The notes beneath the pieces are model-generated. The model saw only the letters and a program-made list of their open reading frames with translations. It had not been told where the DNA came from and did not search any database. Below are positions 42,551 to 51,439 of a stretch of DNA of 64,000 nt, piece by piece. Position 1 is the first letter of the stretch. Each line of letters starts with the position of its first letter. Where the stretch lies: NCBI GenBank assembly GCA_934489895.1, contig CAKSST010000001.1, positions 1-64,000 of the forward strand, in the 5' to 3' direction. Origin of the DNA: an uncultured Eubacteriales bacterium. GTDB lineage: Bacteria; Bacillota; Clostridia; Oscillospirales; Acutalibacteraceae. Made by a program: the position numbers and the translations under genes.

Positions 42551-43531
42551 TTATTCAGCTATTGCAACAAAGCCGTTCTGCTCAAGAGCAGCAGTGTCAA
42601 TGCCTAATTCTTTGCAGATTGCAGCATTGTATTTCTTTGTAAATGTTTTTGAATATTCGATAGGCATTGTAGCAATATCTGCTTCGCCCTTTAAAATTCT
42701 CACAGCCATTTTGCCTGTGGCTGTACCAAGGTCTTTGTAGCTGATGGAAAGTGTTGCAACACCGCAGCATTTGCAGATACCTTCTTCACCTGCGATGACG
42801 GGAGTTTTGCCAACTGCGCCGTAGATTGTAGGAGCAGAATCAGCTGCTTTGTTATCGGTGGGAACATAGATTGCGTCAGCCCAGGCAGCAGCTGCCGCAG
42901 CCACAGAAGCAACGTCATTAGAGTCTGCAAAAGCAAAGTCTTTTGTTTCAACGCCCTTGTCAGCAAGGTATTTTGATACTTCCTTTACCTGATAGCCTGA
43001 GTTTGCCTCAGCAGAGCAGTAAAGAAGAGCAACTTTCTTAGTTTTGGGGAAAAGGTCAAGAATCATCTGAGCCTGCTCATTAAGAGGAGCTAAGTCAGAC
43101 GTGCCGGAAACGTTGCCGCCTACTGTGCCGTTAAAGTCAGCAATTTCAAGAGCGGTGCCGTATTCTGTGATAGATGTGCCGAGTACGGGAATGGTCTGTG
43201 TGCCGTTGTAAGCTGCCTGCAAAGCAGATGTAGCATTGGCAAGAATAAGGTCAACGTTCTTTGTAACAAAGTCGTTGATTATAGTTGAACAAAGTGTGGA
43301 ATCTCCTTGAGCGCTCTGATAAATGAACTCAACATTCTCTTCGCCGAGTTCTGCAATGATGGCTTCCTTAAAGCCTTGAGTAGCAGCGTCAAGAGCAACG
43401 TGCTGTGTGAGCTGGCAAATACCAACGGTATATTTACCGTCGTCCTTTTTACCGCAAGCGGTAAGACCGAAGCACATAACTAAAACTAAAGCAAGTGCCA
43501 CGACTGATGTTATGATTCTGCTGATTTTCAT
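42551..43531 (-). CDS. ABC_sub_bind-family substrate-binding lipoprotein (TrpX-like)
   Basis: 326 residues. A lipoprotein signal ends LTACGKK; the fold follows the ABC_sub_bind family (VGICQLTQHVALDAATQGFK, LGTSITEYGTAL). Members with this gene order are predicted aromatic amino-acid or related importers, but the ligand is unproved here because no tryptophan T-box is present. The start at 43531 follows AGGAGG; an 18-codon extension was rejected. It has a 155-nt structured leader. Confidence 0.87.
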   Translation of the reverse strand: MKISRIITSVVALALVLVMCFGLTACGKKDDGKYTVGICQLTQHVALDAATQGFKEAIIAELGEENVEFIYQSAQGDSTLCSTIINDFVTKNVDLILANATSALQAAYNGTQTIPVLGTSITEYGTALEIADFNGTVGGNVSGTSDLAPLNEQAQMILDLFPKTKKVALLYCSAEANSGYQVKEVSKYLADKGVETKDFAFADSNDVASVAAAAAAWADAIYVPTDNKAADSAPTIYGAVGKTPVIAGEEGICKCCGVATLSISYKDLGTATGKMAVRILKGEADIATMPIEYSKTFTKKYNAAICKELGIDTAALEQNGFVAIAE

Positions 43532-43545
43532 TTTTGCATTCCTCC

Positions 43546-43690
43546 TATATTGGACTGGCGAGTATTGAAACCGTGAAGCGTTCAACTTTCGTCAGTCTTA
43601 ACGGCAAAAGCCATTATAGTCATTATTAAAAAATTAAAAGTCCCTGAAGCACAGGGACGACATAAAATAGCGTGCTTAAAATATTTGTAA
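43546..43690 (-). promoter_or_regulatory. Structured 5' leader of the TrpX-like operon with early terminator-like hairpin
   Basis: In RNA order: hairpin GTCCCT/AGGGAC (43640-43658) followed by TTTTAATTTTTT; hairpin AATGGC/GCCGTT (43600-43615); and a larger stem GACTGACG/CGCCAGTC (43553-43597) just before the ribosome binding site. The loop of the first hairpin (GTGCTT) is complementary to AAGCAC about 20 nt upstream, which could compete with termination. No known riboswitch class recognised. Confidence 0.5.
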
Positions 43691-43692
43691 AT

Positions 43693-43721
43693 ATTATATT
43701 ATTACAGCAATTATTTGTCAA
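43693..43721 (-). promoter_or_regulatory. Promoter of the TrpX-like ABC operon
   Basis: Minus-strand TTGACA (43716-43721) and TATAAT (43693-43698), both perfect, 17-nt spacer. Confidence 0.88.
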
Positions 43722-43838
43722 TACTTTGGAAGTGAATATATATTAGAAGTTTCATAAAAAATTGCAAATTTATTAATTTTTTGTTCATTTTATGCGCGTA
43801 TATTAAAATTGATAAAAAGTTTATGCGGGGAATTTTTT

Positions 43839-44252
43839 ATGCTTTACAGACTTAAAGAAAGTTTAAGACAATTTATGTACGGTCGTTACGGAACAGACAC
43901 TCTTAACAATTTTATGTGCATATTGCTTGTTATTCTTGCGGCTGTTAACTGGTTTTTTGGCTCGGGTGTTGTATATCTTATTCAATGGCTGCTGCTCTTG
44001 GCTATTGTTTTGCGTGCTATATCAAAAAATTATTATAAACGCAGCAGGGAAAACAGTGCTTTTTTAAAGATATATAACCCTATAAAAAACAAATACAAAA
44101 TGGCAAAACAACGCTTTGCCCAGCGAAAATATCGGGTTTACAGAACCTGTCCTGCTTGCAAAGCTACGATAAGCTTGCCCAAAAAGAAGGGCAAGCACGG
44201 GGTGAGGTGCCCTAAATGCCGCCACGAGTTTAAGGTGAGAATACTGTTTTAA
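43839..44252 (+). CDS. Two-helix membrane protein with C-terminal zinc ribbon
   Basis: 137 residues. An amphipathic N-terminus (LKESLRQFMYGRYGTDTLN), two close membrane helices (about 28-60), a basic linker and a zinc ribbon built from CPAC and CPKC. A family I recognise from clostridial genomes without known function. The start at 43839 is preceded by GCGGGG; ten upstream codons were rejected. Confidence 0.72.
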   Translation: MLYRLKESLRQFMYGRYGTDTLNNFMCILLVILAAVNWFFGSGVVYLIQWLLLLAIVLRAISKNYYKRSRENSAFLKIYNPIKNKYKMAKQRFAQRKYRVYRTCPACKATISLPKKKGKHGVRCPKCRHEFKVRILF

Positions 44253-44279
44253 AAGCTTGCACAATGCAGGCTTTTTTTA
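44252..44279 (+). terminator. Terminator after the zinc-ribbon membrane protein
   Basis: AAAGCTTGCA / TGCAGGCTTT (one G-U pair), 3-nt loop, then T7. Confidence 0.85.
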
Positions 44280-44329
44280 TTGAATAAATATAGTTTTTAT
44301 ATGTGTATAATAAATATGTGTGATTTTAC

Positions 44330-44358
44330 TTGACCTTGATGCTGAAAAATAGTAAAAT
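44330..44358 (+). promoter_or_regulatory. Promoter of the rnj-rplI-dnaB-tilS-ftsH run
   Basis: TTGACC (44330-44335) and TAAAAT (44353-44358) with a 17-nt spacer; about 75 nt of leader before the rnj start. Confidence 0.65.
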
Positions 44359-44437
44359 GAAAATTGGATTTTTATGCTTGTAATATAAGCGTACATATTA
44401 TTTGTATATGATGATATATTTTGGAGGTTATTAATTA

Positions 44438-46210
44438 ATGGCTTTAAATGACAAAAAGTCTGCAAATCAAAAAGAACAACGCAAGACAAAGCCGCAAAAG
44501 ACTAAAGCTAAAACTCAGATTAAGAAGAATCAAAAGCCGCAAAAGGCAAAACAAAAGCCTTTGCGCATAATTCCTCTTGGCGGACTTGACGAAATAGGCA
44601 AGAACGTAACGGTATATGAATATGAGAATGACGCGTTTATTGTTGACTGCGGAATGAGCTTTCCTGATGAAGAAACTCCCGGTATTGACGCCGTTATTCC
44701 TGATTTTTCATATATTGTACAGATAAAGGACAAGATAAGAGGTCTTGTGCTTACACACGGACATGAGGACCATATTGGCGCAATAACTTATTTGCTTAAT
44801 AATATTGATGTGCCAATTTACGGCACGAAAATAACATTGGCGCTTGTTACGGCAAGACTGAAAGAGCGCCAGATGGAAAAGCGTACAGTTTTGCACGAAA
44901 TTGAACCGGGAAATACTATAAAGCTTGGCGCATTTTCAATTGAGTTTATCAATGTTAACCACTCAATACCCGGCGCGGTTGCATTGGCCGTAACAACACC
45001 TGTAGGCATTGTGGTACAAACGGGTGACTTTAAAATTGATACTACACCCATTGACGGTAAGGTTATTGATTTGGCGCGCTTTGCCGAAATAGGCAAAAAA
45101 GGCGTTCTTGCTTTGCTTTGTGATTCTACAAACGCAGAGCGTCCCGGCTTTACCGCTACCGAAAGAATTGTGGGCGAGTCCTTTAGTAACTTGTTTAAGG
45201 GCGCAGAGGACCATCGCATTATAGTTGCAACCTTCTCATCAAATATTCACCGTATACAGCAGATAATTGATGAGGCGGTAAAATGCAAGCGTAAGGTTGC
45301 AGTATCCGGACGCAGTATGATAAACGTTGTTAACATTGCGGCGGATTTGGGATACTTAAAAGTGCCCGAGGGAGTGCTTATAGATATCTCTGAGGTTAAA
45401 AACTATAATCACGGAGAAATTGTTATTATAACCACCGGCAGCCAGGGTGAGCCGCTGTCCGCTTTACACCGTATGGCTTTCAGTGACCACAGAAGCATTG
45501 AAATTGTGCCCGGTGATGTTATTATAATTTCCGCAACTCCAATACCCGGTAATGAAAAGCTTGTAAGTAAGGTTATAAACGAGCTTATGAAGCACGGTGC
45601 AAACGTAATATATGAAAAGATGTATGACGTTCACGTTTCGGGACACGCCTGTCAGGAAGAAATTAAAATTATGCTTAATATTGTTAAGCCTAAATTTTAT
45701 ATTCCCGTACACGGTGAACAAAAGCACCTGTTTAAGAATGCCCAGCTTGCAAAATTGATGGGCATTGACAAAAAGAATATTATGATATGCAGTATAGGCA
45801 ATGTTATTGAGCTTACGAAAAAAAGTATGAAATGCACCGAAACCGTACCTGCGGGCAGGGTTTTAGTTGACGGACTTGGCGTAGGCGATGTTGGAAGCAT
45901 TGTGCTGCGTGACCGTAAGCATCTTGCAGAGGACGGCATTATTGTTATTGCTGTTGCTATGGAAAAGGAAAGCGGAATGGTGGTATCAGGCCCCGATGTT
46001 ATTTCCCGCGGCTTTATATATGTTAAAGAGTCGGAGGAGCTCGTTGAACAAGCCTCGTCAGTTGCCGCAGACACTCTGGAAAACTGTTATATTACAGGTG
46101 TCAAGGATTGGAACACAATAAAGGTTAGACTGCGTGACAATGTATCAAAATTTGTTTACGGCAAGACAAGACGCAGCCCGATGATATTGCCGATAATTAT
46201 GGATGTTTAA
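44438..46210 (+). CDS. rnj: Ribonuclease J
   Basis: 590 residues. A basic Lys/Gln-rich N-terminal extension of about 40 residues precedes the beta-CASP/metallo-beta-lactamase core. The metal motif is THGHEDH (107-112), then the SGHACQEE-type beta-CASP motif and HGEQKHL. It is the major 5'-3' exo- and endonuclease of mRNA decay in Firmicutes. The extension is unusual compared with the roughly 555-residue norm and may bind RNA. GGAGG precedes the start; rplI follows after 19 nt. Confidence 0.94.
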   Translation: MALNDKKSANQKEQRKTKPQKTKAKTQIKKNQKPQKAKQKPLRIIPLGGLDEIGKNVTVYEYENDAFIVDCGMSFPDEETPGIDAVIPDFSYIVQIKDKIRGLVLTHGHEDHIGAITYLLNNIDVPIYGTKITLALVTARLKERQMEKRTVLHEIEPGNTIKLGAFSIEFINVNHSIPGAVALAVTTPVGIVVQTGDFKIDTTPIDGKVIDLARFAEIGKKGVLALLCDSTNAERPGFTATERIVGESFSNLFKGAEDHRIIVATFSSNIHRIQQIIDEAVKCKRKVAVSGRSMINVVNIAADLGYLKVPEGVLIDISEVKNYNHGEIVIITTGSQGEPLSALHRMAFSDHRSIEIVPGDVIIISATPIPGNEKLVSKVINELMKHGANVIYEKMYDVHVSGHACQEEIKIMLNIVKPKFYIPVHGEQKHLFKNAQLAKLMGIDKKNIMICSIGNVIELTKKSMKCTETVPAGRVLVDGLGVGDVGSIVLRDRKHLAEDGIIVIAVAMEKESGMVVSGPDVISRGFIYVKESEELVEQASSVAADTLENCYITGVKDWNTIKVRLRDNVSKFVYGKTRRSPMILPIIMDV

Positions 46211-46229
46211 GTAAAAGAGGTTATAAATT

Positions 46230-46670
46230 ATGAAAGTTATTTTATTAGCTGATGTTAAGGGACATGGCAAAAAAGGCGAGCTTTGCAATGTTTCCGACGG
46301 ATATGCAAGAAACTTTTTGTTTCCCAAAAATTTAGCAAGAGAAGCGGATGCTACTGCATTGAACGAACTTAAAAACCGCGAGTCTTCACAGCAGCATCAT
46401 AAGGCTGAGGAGAAAAAAGCGGCAATGCAGACGGCGCAGAAGCTTGAGGGCAAAAAGGTTACAATACACGCAAAAGCGGGTGCGGGCGGCAAGCTTTTCG
46501 GCAGTGTTACATCAAAGGAAATTGCCCAGCGTATCAAAGAAGAATACGCTGTTGACATTGACAAAAGAAAAATGTCGGTTAATGATATTAAAGCATACGG
46601 TGAATATGCCGTGGTGATAAAACTGTATCCCGAAATCTCAGCTAATATGACAGTAGTTGTGGAGGAATAG
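46230..46670 (+). CDS. rplI: 50S ribosomal protein L9
   Basis: 146 residues. The N-terminal RNA-binding domain [17 protein letters not shown] ... [11 protein letters not shown] is canonical, then a long helix and C-terminal domain with [17 protein letters not shown]. Its stop is 1 nt before the dnaB start, and the dnaB ribosome binding site is inside rplI. Confidence 0.96.
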   Translation: MKVILLADVKGHGKKGELCNVSDGYARNFLFPKNLAREADATALNELKNRESSQQHHKAEEKKAAMQTAQKLEGKKVTIHAKAGAGGKLFGSVTSKEIAQRIKEEYAVDIDKRKMSVNDIKAYGEYAVVIKLYPEISANMTVVVEE

Positions 46671-46671
46671 A

Positions 46672-48045
46672 ATGCAGGACAAAAATTTGCCGGTAGATTT
46701 TGACGGCCAGCGTCTGCCCGCATCTGTTGAGGCAGAACAGTCGGTTTTGGGATCAATTCTTATTGATCCTGCCTGTATTTCGCTTGTGGCCGTTCAGATT
46801 AAGCCTGAGTATTTTTACATACCGCAGCACCGTGAAATTTTCAAGGTGCTGACCGAGATGTTTGAGCTTAATATTGCTATAGATTTTGTTGCTGTTTTAG
46901 AGCGCCTAAAAAAAGCAGGCGTTTATGATGAAGCGGGCGGAAAAGCTTATCTTGCCCAGTTGGCTCAGGCTGTTCCTACTTCTGCCAATGTGCAGACCTA
47001 TGTGGGTATTGTCAGGGAAAGATTTTATGCGCGTTCGCTTATTGTTGCTGCACAGGAAATTATAAACGATGCTTCTGACAGTGCGCTTGATGCCGAAAGC
47101 CTGCTTAACAATGCTGAGCAGAGAATTTATGATATACGCTCAGGCAGTCAGTTGAGCGGACTTACTCATATTAAAGATGTTATCAGGGATGAAACCTATG
47201 ACCGTCTCACAAAGATGAATGACCCCGAAACCCGTGATGATTATATAGGTATTCCATCCGGCTTTTCGGTGCTGGACTCTATTATCGGCGGACTCAATAA
47301 GTCTGATATGGTAATTATTGGCGCACGTCCCGGTATGGGTAAAACTGCTTTTGCGCTTTGTCTTGCTCGCAATGTTGCAGTTAACGCAAAAAAGACGGTA
47401 TGCTTCTTTTCGCTTGAGATGACAAGGGACCAGCTTGCACAGCGCATGCTTTCAAACGAAGCTTCAATTGAGGGCGACCATCTGCGGAGCGGGGAACTTA
47501 CCCCTGATGAGTGGACACGTCTTGCACAGGCAGGAACCGTTTTATCAGAAACAAATATTTATTTTGACGAAAGCTCTGGTATTACCGTGCCTGAAATGAA
47601 GGCGAAGCTTCGCCGCAGAAAAGATGTAGGGATGGTTGTTATTGATTACCTTGGACTTATGCACGCGGCACGCGCAAAGGAGAACCGAGTACAAGAAATT
47701 TCCGAAATTACGCGCAACTTAAAAATTATGGCTAAAGAGCTTAATGTGCCCGTTGTTGTATGCGCTCAGCTTAACCGCGGTACTGAAAAAGGAGTAAAAA
47801 ACCACCGCCCCAGCCTTTCGGATTTGCGTGAGTCGGGCTCAATTGAGCAGGATGCCGATATTGTAATGTTCTTATATCGCGACACCTATTATGACCAGGA
47901 GGGTGACGAGGTTGTAGAAAAATCAGACCCCAACCGCGCAGAGCTTATTATTGCAAAAAACCGTCACGGTCAGACAGGCAAGATTGACCTGCATTGGGAA
48001 GGCAAATATTCAAGATTTGCGGGAATAGTATATAACGATGATTAA
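46672..48045 (+). CDS. dnaB: Replicative DNA helicase DnaB (DnaC in Bacillus)
   Basis: 457 residues: N-terminal collar domain (ASVEAEQSVLGSILID), linker, and RecA-like C-terminal domain with Walker A GARPGMGKT (217-225), Walker B VVIDYLGLM and C-terminal SGSIEQDADIVMFL. It unwinds the fork ahead of primase. The start at 46672 is chosen because GGAGG lies 6 nt upstream at 46661-46665. It overlaps tilS by 8 nt. The rplI-dnaB adjacency is conserved in Firmicutes. Confidence 0.96.
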   Translation: MQDKNLPVDFDGQRLPASVEAEQSVLGSILIDPACISLVAVQIKPEYFYIPQHREIFKVLTEMFELNIAIDFVAVLERLKKAGVYDEAGGKAYLAQLAQAVPTSANVQTYVGIVRERFYARSLIVAAQEIINDASDSALDAESLLNNAEQRIYDIRSGSQLSGLTHIKDVIRDETYDRLTKMNDPETRDDYIGIPSGFSVLDSIIGGLNKSDMVIIGARPGMGKTAFALCLARNVAVNAKKTVCFFSLEMTRDQLAQRMLSNEASIEGDHLRSGELTPDEWTRLAQAGTVLSETNIYFDESSGITVPEMKAKLRRRKDVGMVVIDYLGLMHAARAKENRVQEISEITRNLKIMAKELNVPVVVCAQLNRGTEKGVKNHRPSLSDLRESGSIEQDADIVMFLYRDTYYDQEGDEVVEKSDPNRAELIIAKNRHGQTGKIDLHWEGKYSRFAGIVYNDD

Positions 48046-49333
48046 TTCTGTTATCGAAGCAATTGAGCATTATAATATGCTTAAAGGTGTAAGCGTTGTT
48101 ACTGTGGCGCTTTCGGGCGGCGCAGACTCGGTTGCTTTGTTTAATGTTTTGCTTTCGCTTGAAGATAAATATGGCATTAAAGTTAAAGCGGCACACCTTA
48201 ACCATAACCTGCGCGGCGAAGAGTCGGACAGGGATGAGCAGTTTGTACGTGACATTTGCAAAAAAGCAGATGTTGAGCTTATAGTAAAATCGGTTGATGT
48301 AAACCTGCTTGCACAACAACAAAAGCAGTCAATTGAGCTTGCGGCACGTAATGCCCGTTATGAGTTTTTTGCCGACTGTGAGGGTGTTGTAGCAACCGCA
48401 CATACTGCAGACGATAATATAGAAACGGTTTTGCTTAATTTAATACGCGGTACGGGAATAGAGGGGCTTTGCGGTATTCCGCCTGTAAGATGCGGTTTTA
48501 TACGCCCCCTTATACTGTGCACGCGTCAGCAGGTTGAACAATTTTGTGCGAATAACGGTCTGGATTATGTTACTGACAGCACAAACCTTACCGATGATTA
48601 TAGCCGTAATAAATTGCGTCATAATGCGGTAAAGGTGTTGAAAGACATTAATCCTGCGGCGGCAACTGCTGCTGTGCGTTCTTGTGCGGTTTTGCGGGAC
48701 GAGAGCAGATATCTTAATTTGCTTGCAAACGAACAATATGAAAGGCTTGCAAAAGAGAGCGGGCTTGATGTTGCAGCTGCAAAAGAGGTTGATGCTGCCT
48801 TGTTGCGCAGGGTGCTGCGTAAATATGTAAACAGTATGACAGGATGCTTGCCCGATAATTATCATACGGAACAGCTTTTAACTCTTGTTTATAAAGGCGA
48901 GGGCAGATGCCAGCTGCAAGGCGGCTATTATGCCCGGGTTTTGCGTAAAAAACTGATAATATTGCAAAATGAGCAGAAAAGTATTAGTTTTAGCGTAAAA
49001 ACACGGATAATTGACATTGAAGAATATAAAAAACTATTAAAAATTAACAGTTTATTATCAAAAAATGCATTAGACTGTGATAAGATAATCGGCGATACGG
49101 TTATACGATGCCGTACAGCAGGGGATAGAATAAAGCTTAAAGGGCGCGGAACAAAAACCTTAAAGAAGCTTTATAACGAGCTGGGTATTGCGCAGAATAT
49201 GCGTGAACGGCTTCCGGTTATTGCTGATGACAGCGGTGTAATATGGGTTTACAATGCGGGTACCGATGTGCGCGGGGCGGTAAATTCCAACACCAAAAAA
49301 GTGTTATTAATTTCTGCAGAGCAGTTGCAGTAG
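48038..49333 (+). CDS. tilS: tRNA(Ile)-lysidine synthase
   Basis: 431 residues. The PP-loop SGGADS (26-31) and [13 protein letters not shown] are TilS signatures; a C-terminal TilS domain follows ([19 protein letters not shown]). It modifies C34 of tRNA-Ile(CAU) to lysidine, an essential decoding step. It overlaps dnaB and is followed closely by ftsH; the hpt gene usually found between tilS and ftsH is absent. Confidence 0.94.
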   Translation: MINSVIEAIEHYNMLKGVSVVTVALSGGADSVALFNVLLSLEDKYGIKVKAAHLNHNLRGEESDRDEQFVRDICKKADVELIVKSVDVNLLAQQQKQSIELAARNARYEFFADCEGVVATAHTADDNIETVLLNLIRGTGIEGLCGIPPVRCGFIRPLILCTRQQVEQFCANNGLDYVTDSTNLTDDYSRNKLRHNAVKVLKDINPAAATAAVRSCAVLRDESRYLNLLANEQYERLAKESGLDVAAAKEVDAALLRRVLRKYVNSMTGCLPDNYHTEQLLTLVYKGEGRCQLQGGYYARVLRKKLIILQNEQKSISFSVKTRIIDIEEYKKLLKINSLLSKNALDCDKIIGDTVIRCRTAGDRIKLKGRGTKTLKKLYNELGIAQNMRERLPVIADDSGVIWVYNAGTDVRGAVNSNTKKVLLISAEQLQ

Positions 49334-49356
49334 GACAGGAAGGAGTCCGTTTAAAT

Positions 49357-51207
49357 TTGAAGAAGAATTTTAAAAACATTTTGCTTTATATAGGTATACC
49401 AATAATACTTATACTGACAGTTTCGCTGGTTGCTCTTAAAACAGAGCAAAAGGAACAAACAAAGTATTATGAGATAGTTGAACTCATTGTTAATAATAAG
49501 GTTTCAGAGTACAAGCTGAACCTTTACAGCGGTGAGCTTACCTATACTTTGCGTGATACTGGTGAAAAGAAAAAATACACTGTTGCCGATCCAAACATTT
49601 TTTACAATGATGTAAATGAAACGGTGCTTGAAATTAATAAGAATAATCCCGGCAGTGAAAATGATATTAAGCCTGATTATGAGCGCGGCGGCGAAGCTTC
49701 CTGGTTGCTCAGTTTGCTTCCTACCGTATTGATAGTTGGCCTTATGATTGTGTTCTACCTGTTTATTATGCGCCGTATGGGGCAAGGAATGGGTACCGAT
49801 AAAACGCTTAATTTTGGTAAAGCAAAATACCGCAAAACCGATGATAAACGCAAAACAACCTTTGCTGATGTTGCAGGTGCTGACGAGGAAAAGGAGGAGC
49901 TTGTTGAGATTGTTGAGTTTTTAAAAAATCCTCAGCGCTTTAATGAGCTTGGTGCGCGCATACCTAAAGGTGTGCTGCTTGTAGGCCCTCCAGGAACGGG
50001 TAAAACACTGCTTGCAAGGGCGGTTGCGGGTGAAGCAAATGTGCCCTTTTTCCCAATTTCGGGTTCTGATTTTGTTGAGATGTTTGTTGGTGTCGGCGCT
50101 TCACGTGTGCGTGATTTGTTTAATGAGGCGAAGAAAAACAGCCCATCAATAGTATTCATTGATGAGATTGATGCAGTCGGACGTCAAAGAGGTGCAGGCC
50201 TTGGCGGAGGTCACGACGAGCGTGAGCAGACTTTGAACCAGCTGCTTGTTGAAATGGATGGCTTTGGTCATAACGGCGGCATAATTGTTATGGCGGCAAC
50301 CAACCGCCCCGATATACTTGACCGCGCATTACTGCGTCCCGGCCGTTTTGACAGACAGATTGCTGTAGGATATCCCGATGTTAAGGGCAGGGAAGAAATA
50401 CTGCGTGTACATTCACGCGGTAAGCCGCTCGGTCCTGATGTTTCGCTTAATTCTATTGCAAGGGCAACGGCAGGTTTTACGGGGGCAGATTTGGAAAATC
50501 TGCTTAATGAAGCCGCTTTGCTTGCGGCACGTAAGGGCTTGAAAGCTATTACGCAGGAGCAGATTGAAGAGGCTACTATTAAGGTTGTAATGGGAAGCGA
50601 AAAGAAATCTAAAGTTATTAAGGATAAGGATAAAAAGATTACCGCTTATCACGAAGCGGGCCACGCTGTTGTATCCTATTACTTGCCTACTCAGGACCCT
50701 GTGCATCAGATATCTGTTATTGCACGCGGTATGGCTGCAGGATATACAATGTACCTGCCTACTGACGATAAGGGCCACGTTTCCAAAAAGGAAATGCTTG
50801 AGGATATATGCTCCTTGCTTGGCGGACGCGCCGCCGAAGAGATTGCACTTGATGATATATGCACGGGCGCATCCAATGATATGGAACGCGCAACCGATAT
50901 GGCAAGAAATATGGTTACCCGTTACGGTATGAGCGATAAGCTTGGTCTTGTTGTTTACGGACAAAGTAACGGCGAGGTTTTCCTTGGACGCGATTTTTCT
51001 GCTACACCTAACTATTCTGACGAGGTTGCGGCACAAATTGATGCCGAGATTGAGTCAATTGTTATGACGCAGTATGCAAAAGCAAGGGAAATTATAACCG
51101 AGCACCTCGATCAGCTTGATACGGTTGCAAAGATACTGTTTGAAAGAGAAAAAATTGACGGTGAAGATTTTGTAAAGCTGATGAACGGCGAAAGCATAGA
51201 AGAATAA
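49357..51207 (+). CDS. ftsH: ATP-dependent zinc metalloprotease FtsH
   Basis: 616 residues from a TTG start with AAGGAG 11 nt upstream; the longer in-frame reading lies inside tilS. Two membrane helices (about 9-27 and 115-138) flank an extracellular domain. The AAA module has GPPGTGKT (210-217), [10 protein letters not shown] and the SRH region; the protease motif is HEAGH (432-436). It degrades membrane and short-lived cytoplasmic proteins. A terminator follows. Confidence 0.95.
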   Translation: MKKNFKNILLYIGIPIILILTVSLVALKTEQKEQTKYYEIVELIVNNKVSEYKLNLYSGELTYTLRDTGEKKKYTVADPNIFYNDVNETVLEINKNNPGSENDIKPDYERGGEASWLLSLLPTVLIVGLMIVFYLFIMRRMGQGMGTDKTLNFGKAKYRKTDDKRKTTFADVAGADEEKEELVEIVEFLKNPQRFNELGARIPKGVLLVGPPGTGKTLLARAVAGEANVPFFPISGSDFVEMFVGVGASRVRDLFNEAKKNSPSIVFIDEIDAVGRQRGAGLGGGHDEREQTLNQLLVEMDGFGHNGGIIVMAATNRPDILDRALLRPGRFDRQIAVGYPDVKGREEILRVHSRGKPLGPDVSLNSIARATAGFTGADLENLLNEAALLAARKGLKAITQEQIEEATIKVVMGSEKKSKVIKDKDKKITAYHEAGHAVVSYYLPTQDPVHQISVIARGMAAGYTMYLPTDDKGHVSKKEMLEDICSLLGGRAAEEIALDDICTGASNDMERATDMARNMVTRYGMSDKLGLVVYGQSNGEVFLGRDFSATPNYSDEVAAQIDAEIESIVMTQYAKAREIITEHLDQLDTVAKILFEREKIDGEDFVKLMNGESIEE

Positions 51208-51215
51208 ATTTTTAG

Positions 51216-51248
51216 AACCCATAAAGCCAATTTGCTTTGTGGGTTTTT
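51216..51248 (+). terminator. Terminator after ftsH
   Basis: AACCCATAAAGC / GCTTTGTGGGTT (one G-U), 6-nt loop, then TTTTTGTTG. Confidence 0.88.
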
Positions 51249-51249
51249 G

Positions 51250-51278
51250 TTGCATTAAAATGCGATATATTGTATAAT
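51250..51278 (+). promoter_or_regulatory. Promoter of the nagA operon
   Basis: TTGCAT (51250-51255) and TATAAT (51273-51278) with a 17-nt spacer; the predicted start is at or just before the GGCTGTC that opens the structured RNA. Confidence 0.7.
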
Positions 51279-51284
51279 AATATT

Positions 51285-51418
51285 ATTGGCTGTCTGTTTC
51301 GTTTTTCATAATTGCTTTAACAAAGGCAGTATATTGCGGCTTCGTCACACTTTATGACGTGCCCCCGCAATTGAAAACAGTCCGGGACAGCCGCTTACAA
51401 AGGACACTTTTTTACAAA
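51285..51418 (+). ncRNA. Compact structured RNA in the nagA leader, class unknown
   Basis: Closing stem GGCTGTC (51288-51294) / GACAGCC (51386-51392), extended by TGTTT / AAACA. Inside are a hairpin TGCTTT / AAAGGCA (51313-51328) and a longer arm ATTGCGG / CCGCAAT (51333-51371) capped by CGTCA / TGACG (51343-51359). A CTTTTTTAC run follows at about 51407. The fold starts at the predicted transcription start. This looks like a three-way-junction riboswitch or cis-regulatory RNA; it lacks glmS ribozyme, 6S, SRP or common riboswitch signatures as far as I can recall. Confidence 0.55.
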
Positions 51419-51439
51419 TTTATTTAAAGGAGTACTTTA

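Noticed and set aside
43546..43690. Tryptophan T-box for the TrpX-like operon
   Set aside because: No specifier hairpin or GGGTGG-type T-box sequence was found in the leader.
44963..45214. Minus-strand frames within rnj
   Set aside because: Shadows of the RNase J reading frame without initiation signals.
51285..51418. glmS ribozyme, 6S RNA or SRP RNA as identity of the nagA leader RNA
   Set aside because: Size, conserved cores and loop sequences do not fit any of them as far as I can recall; left unassigned.
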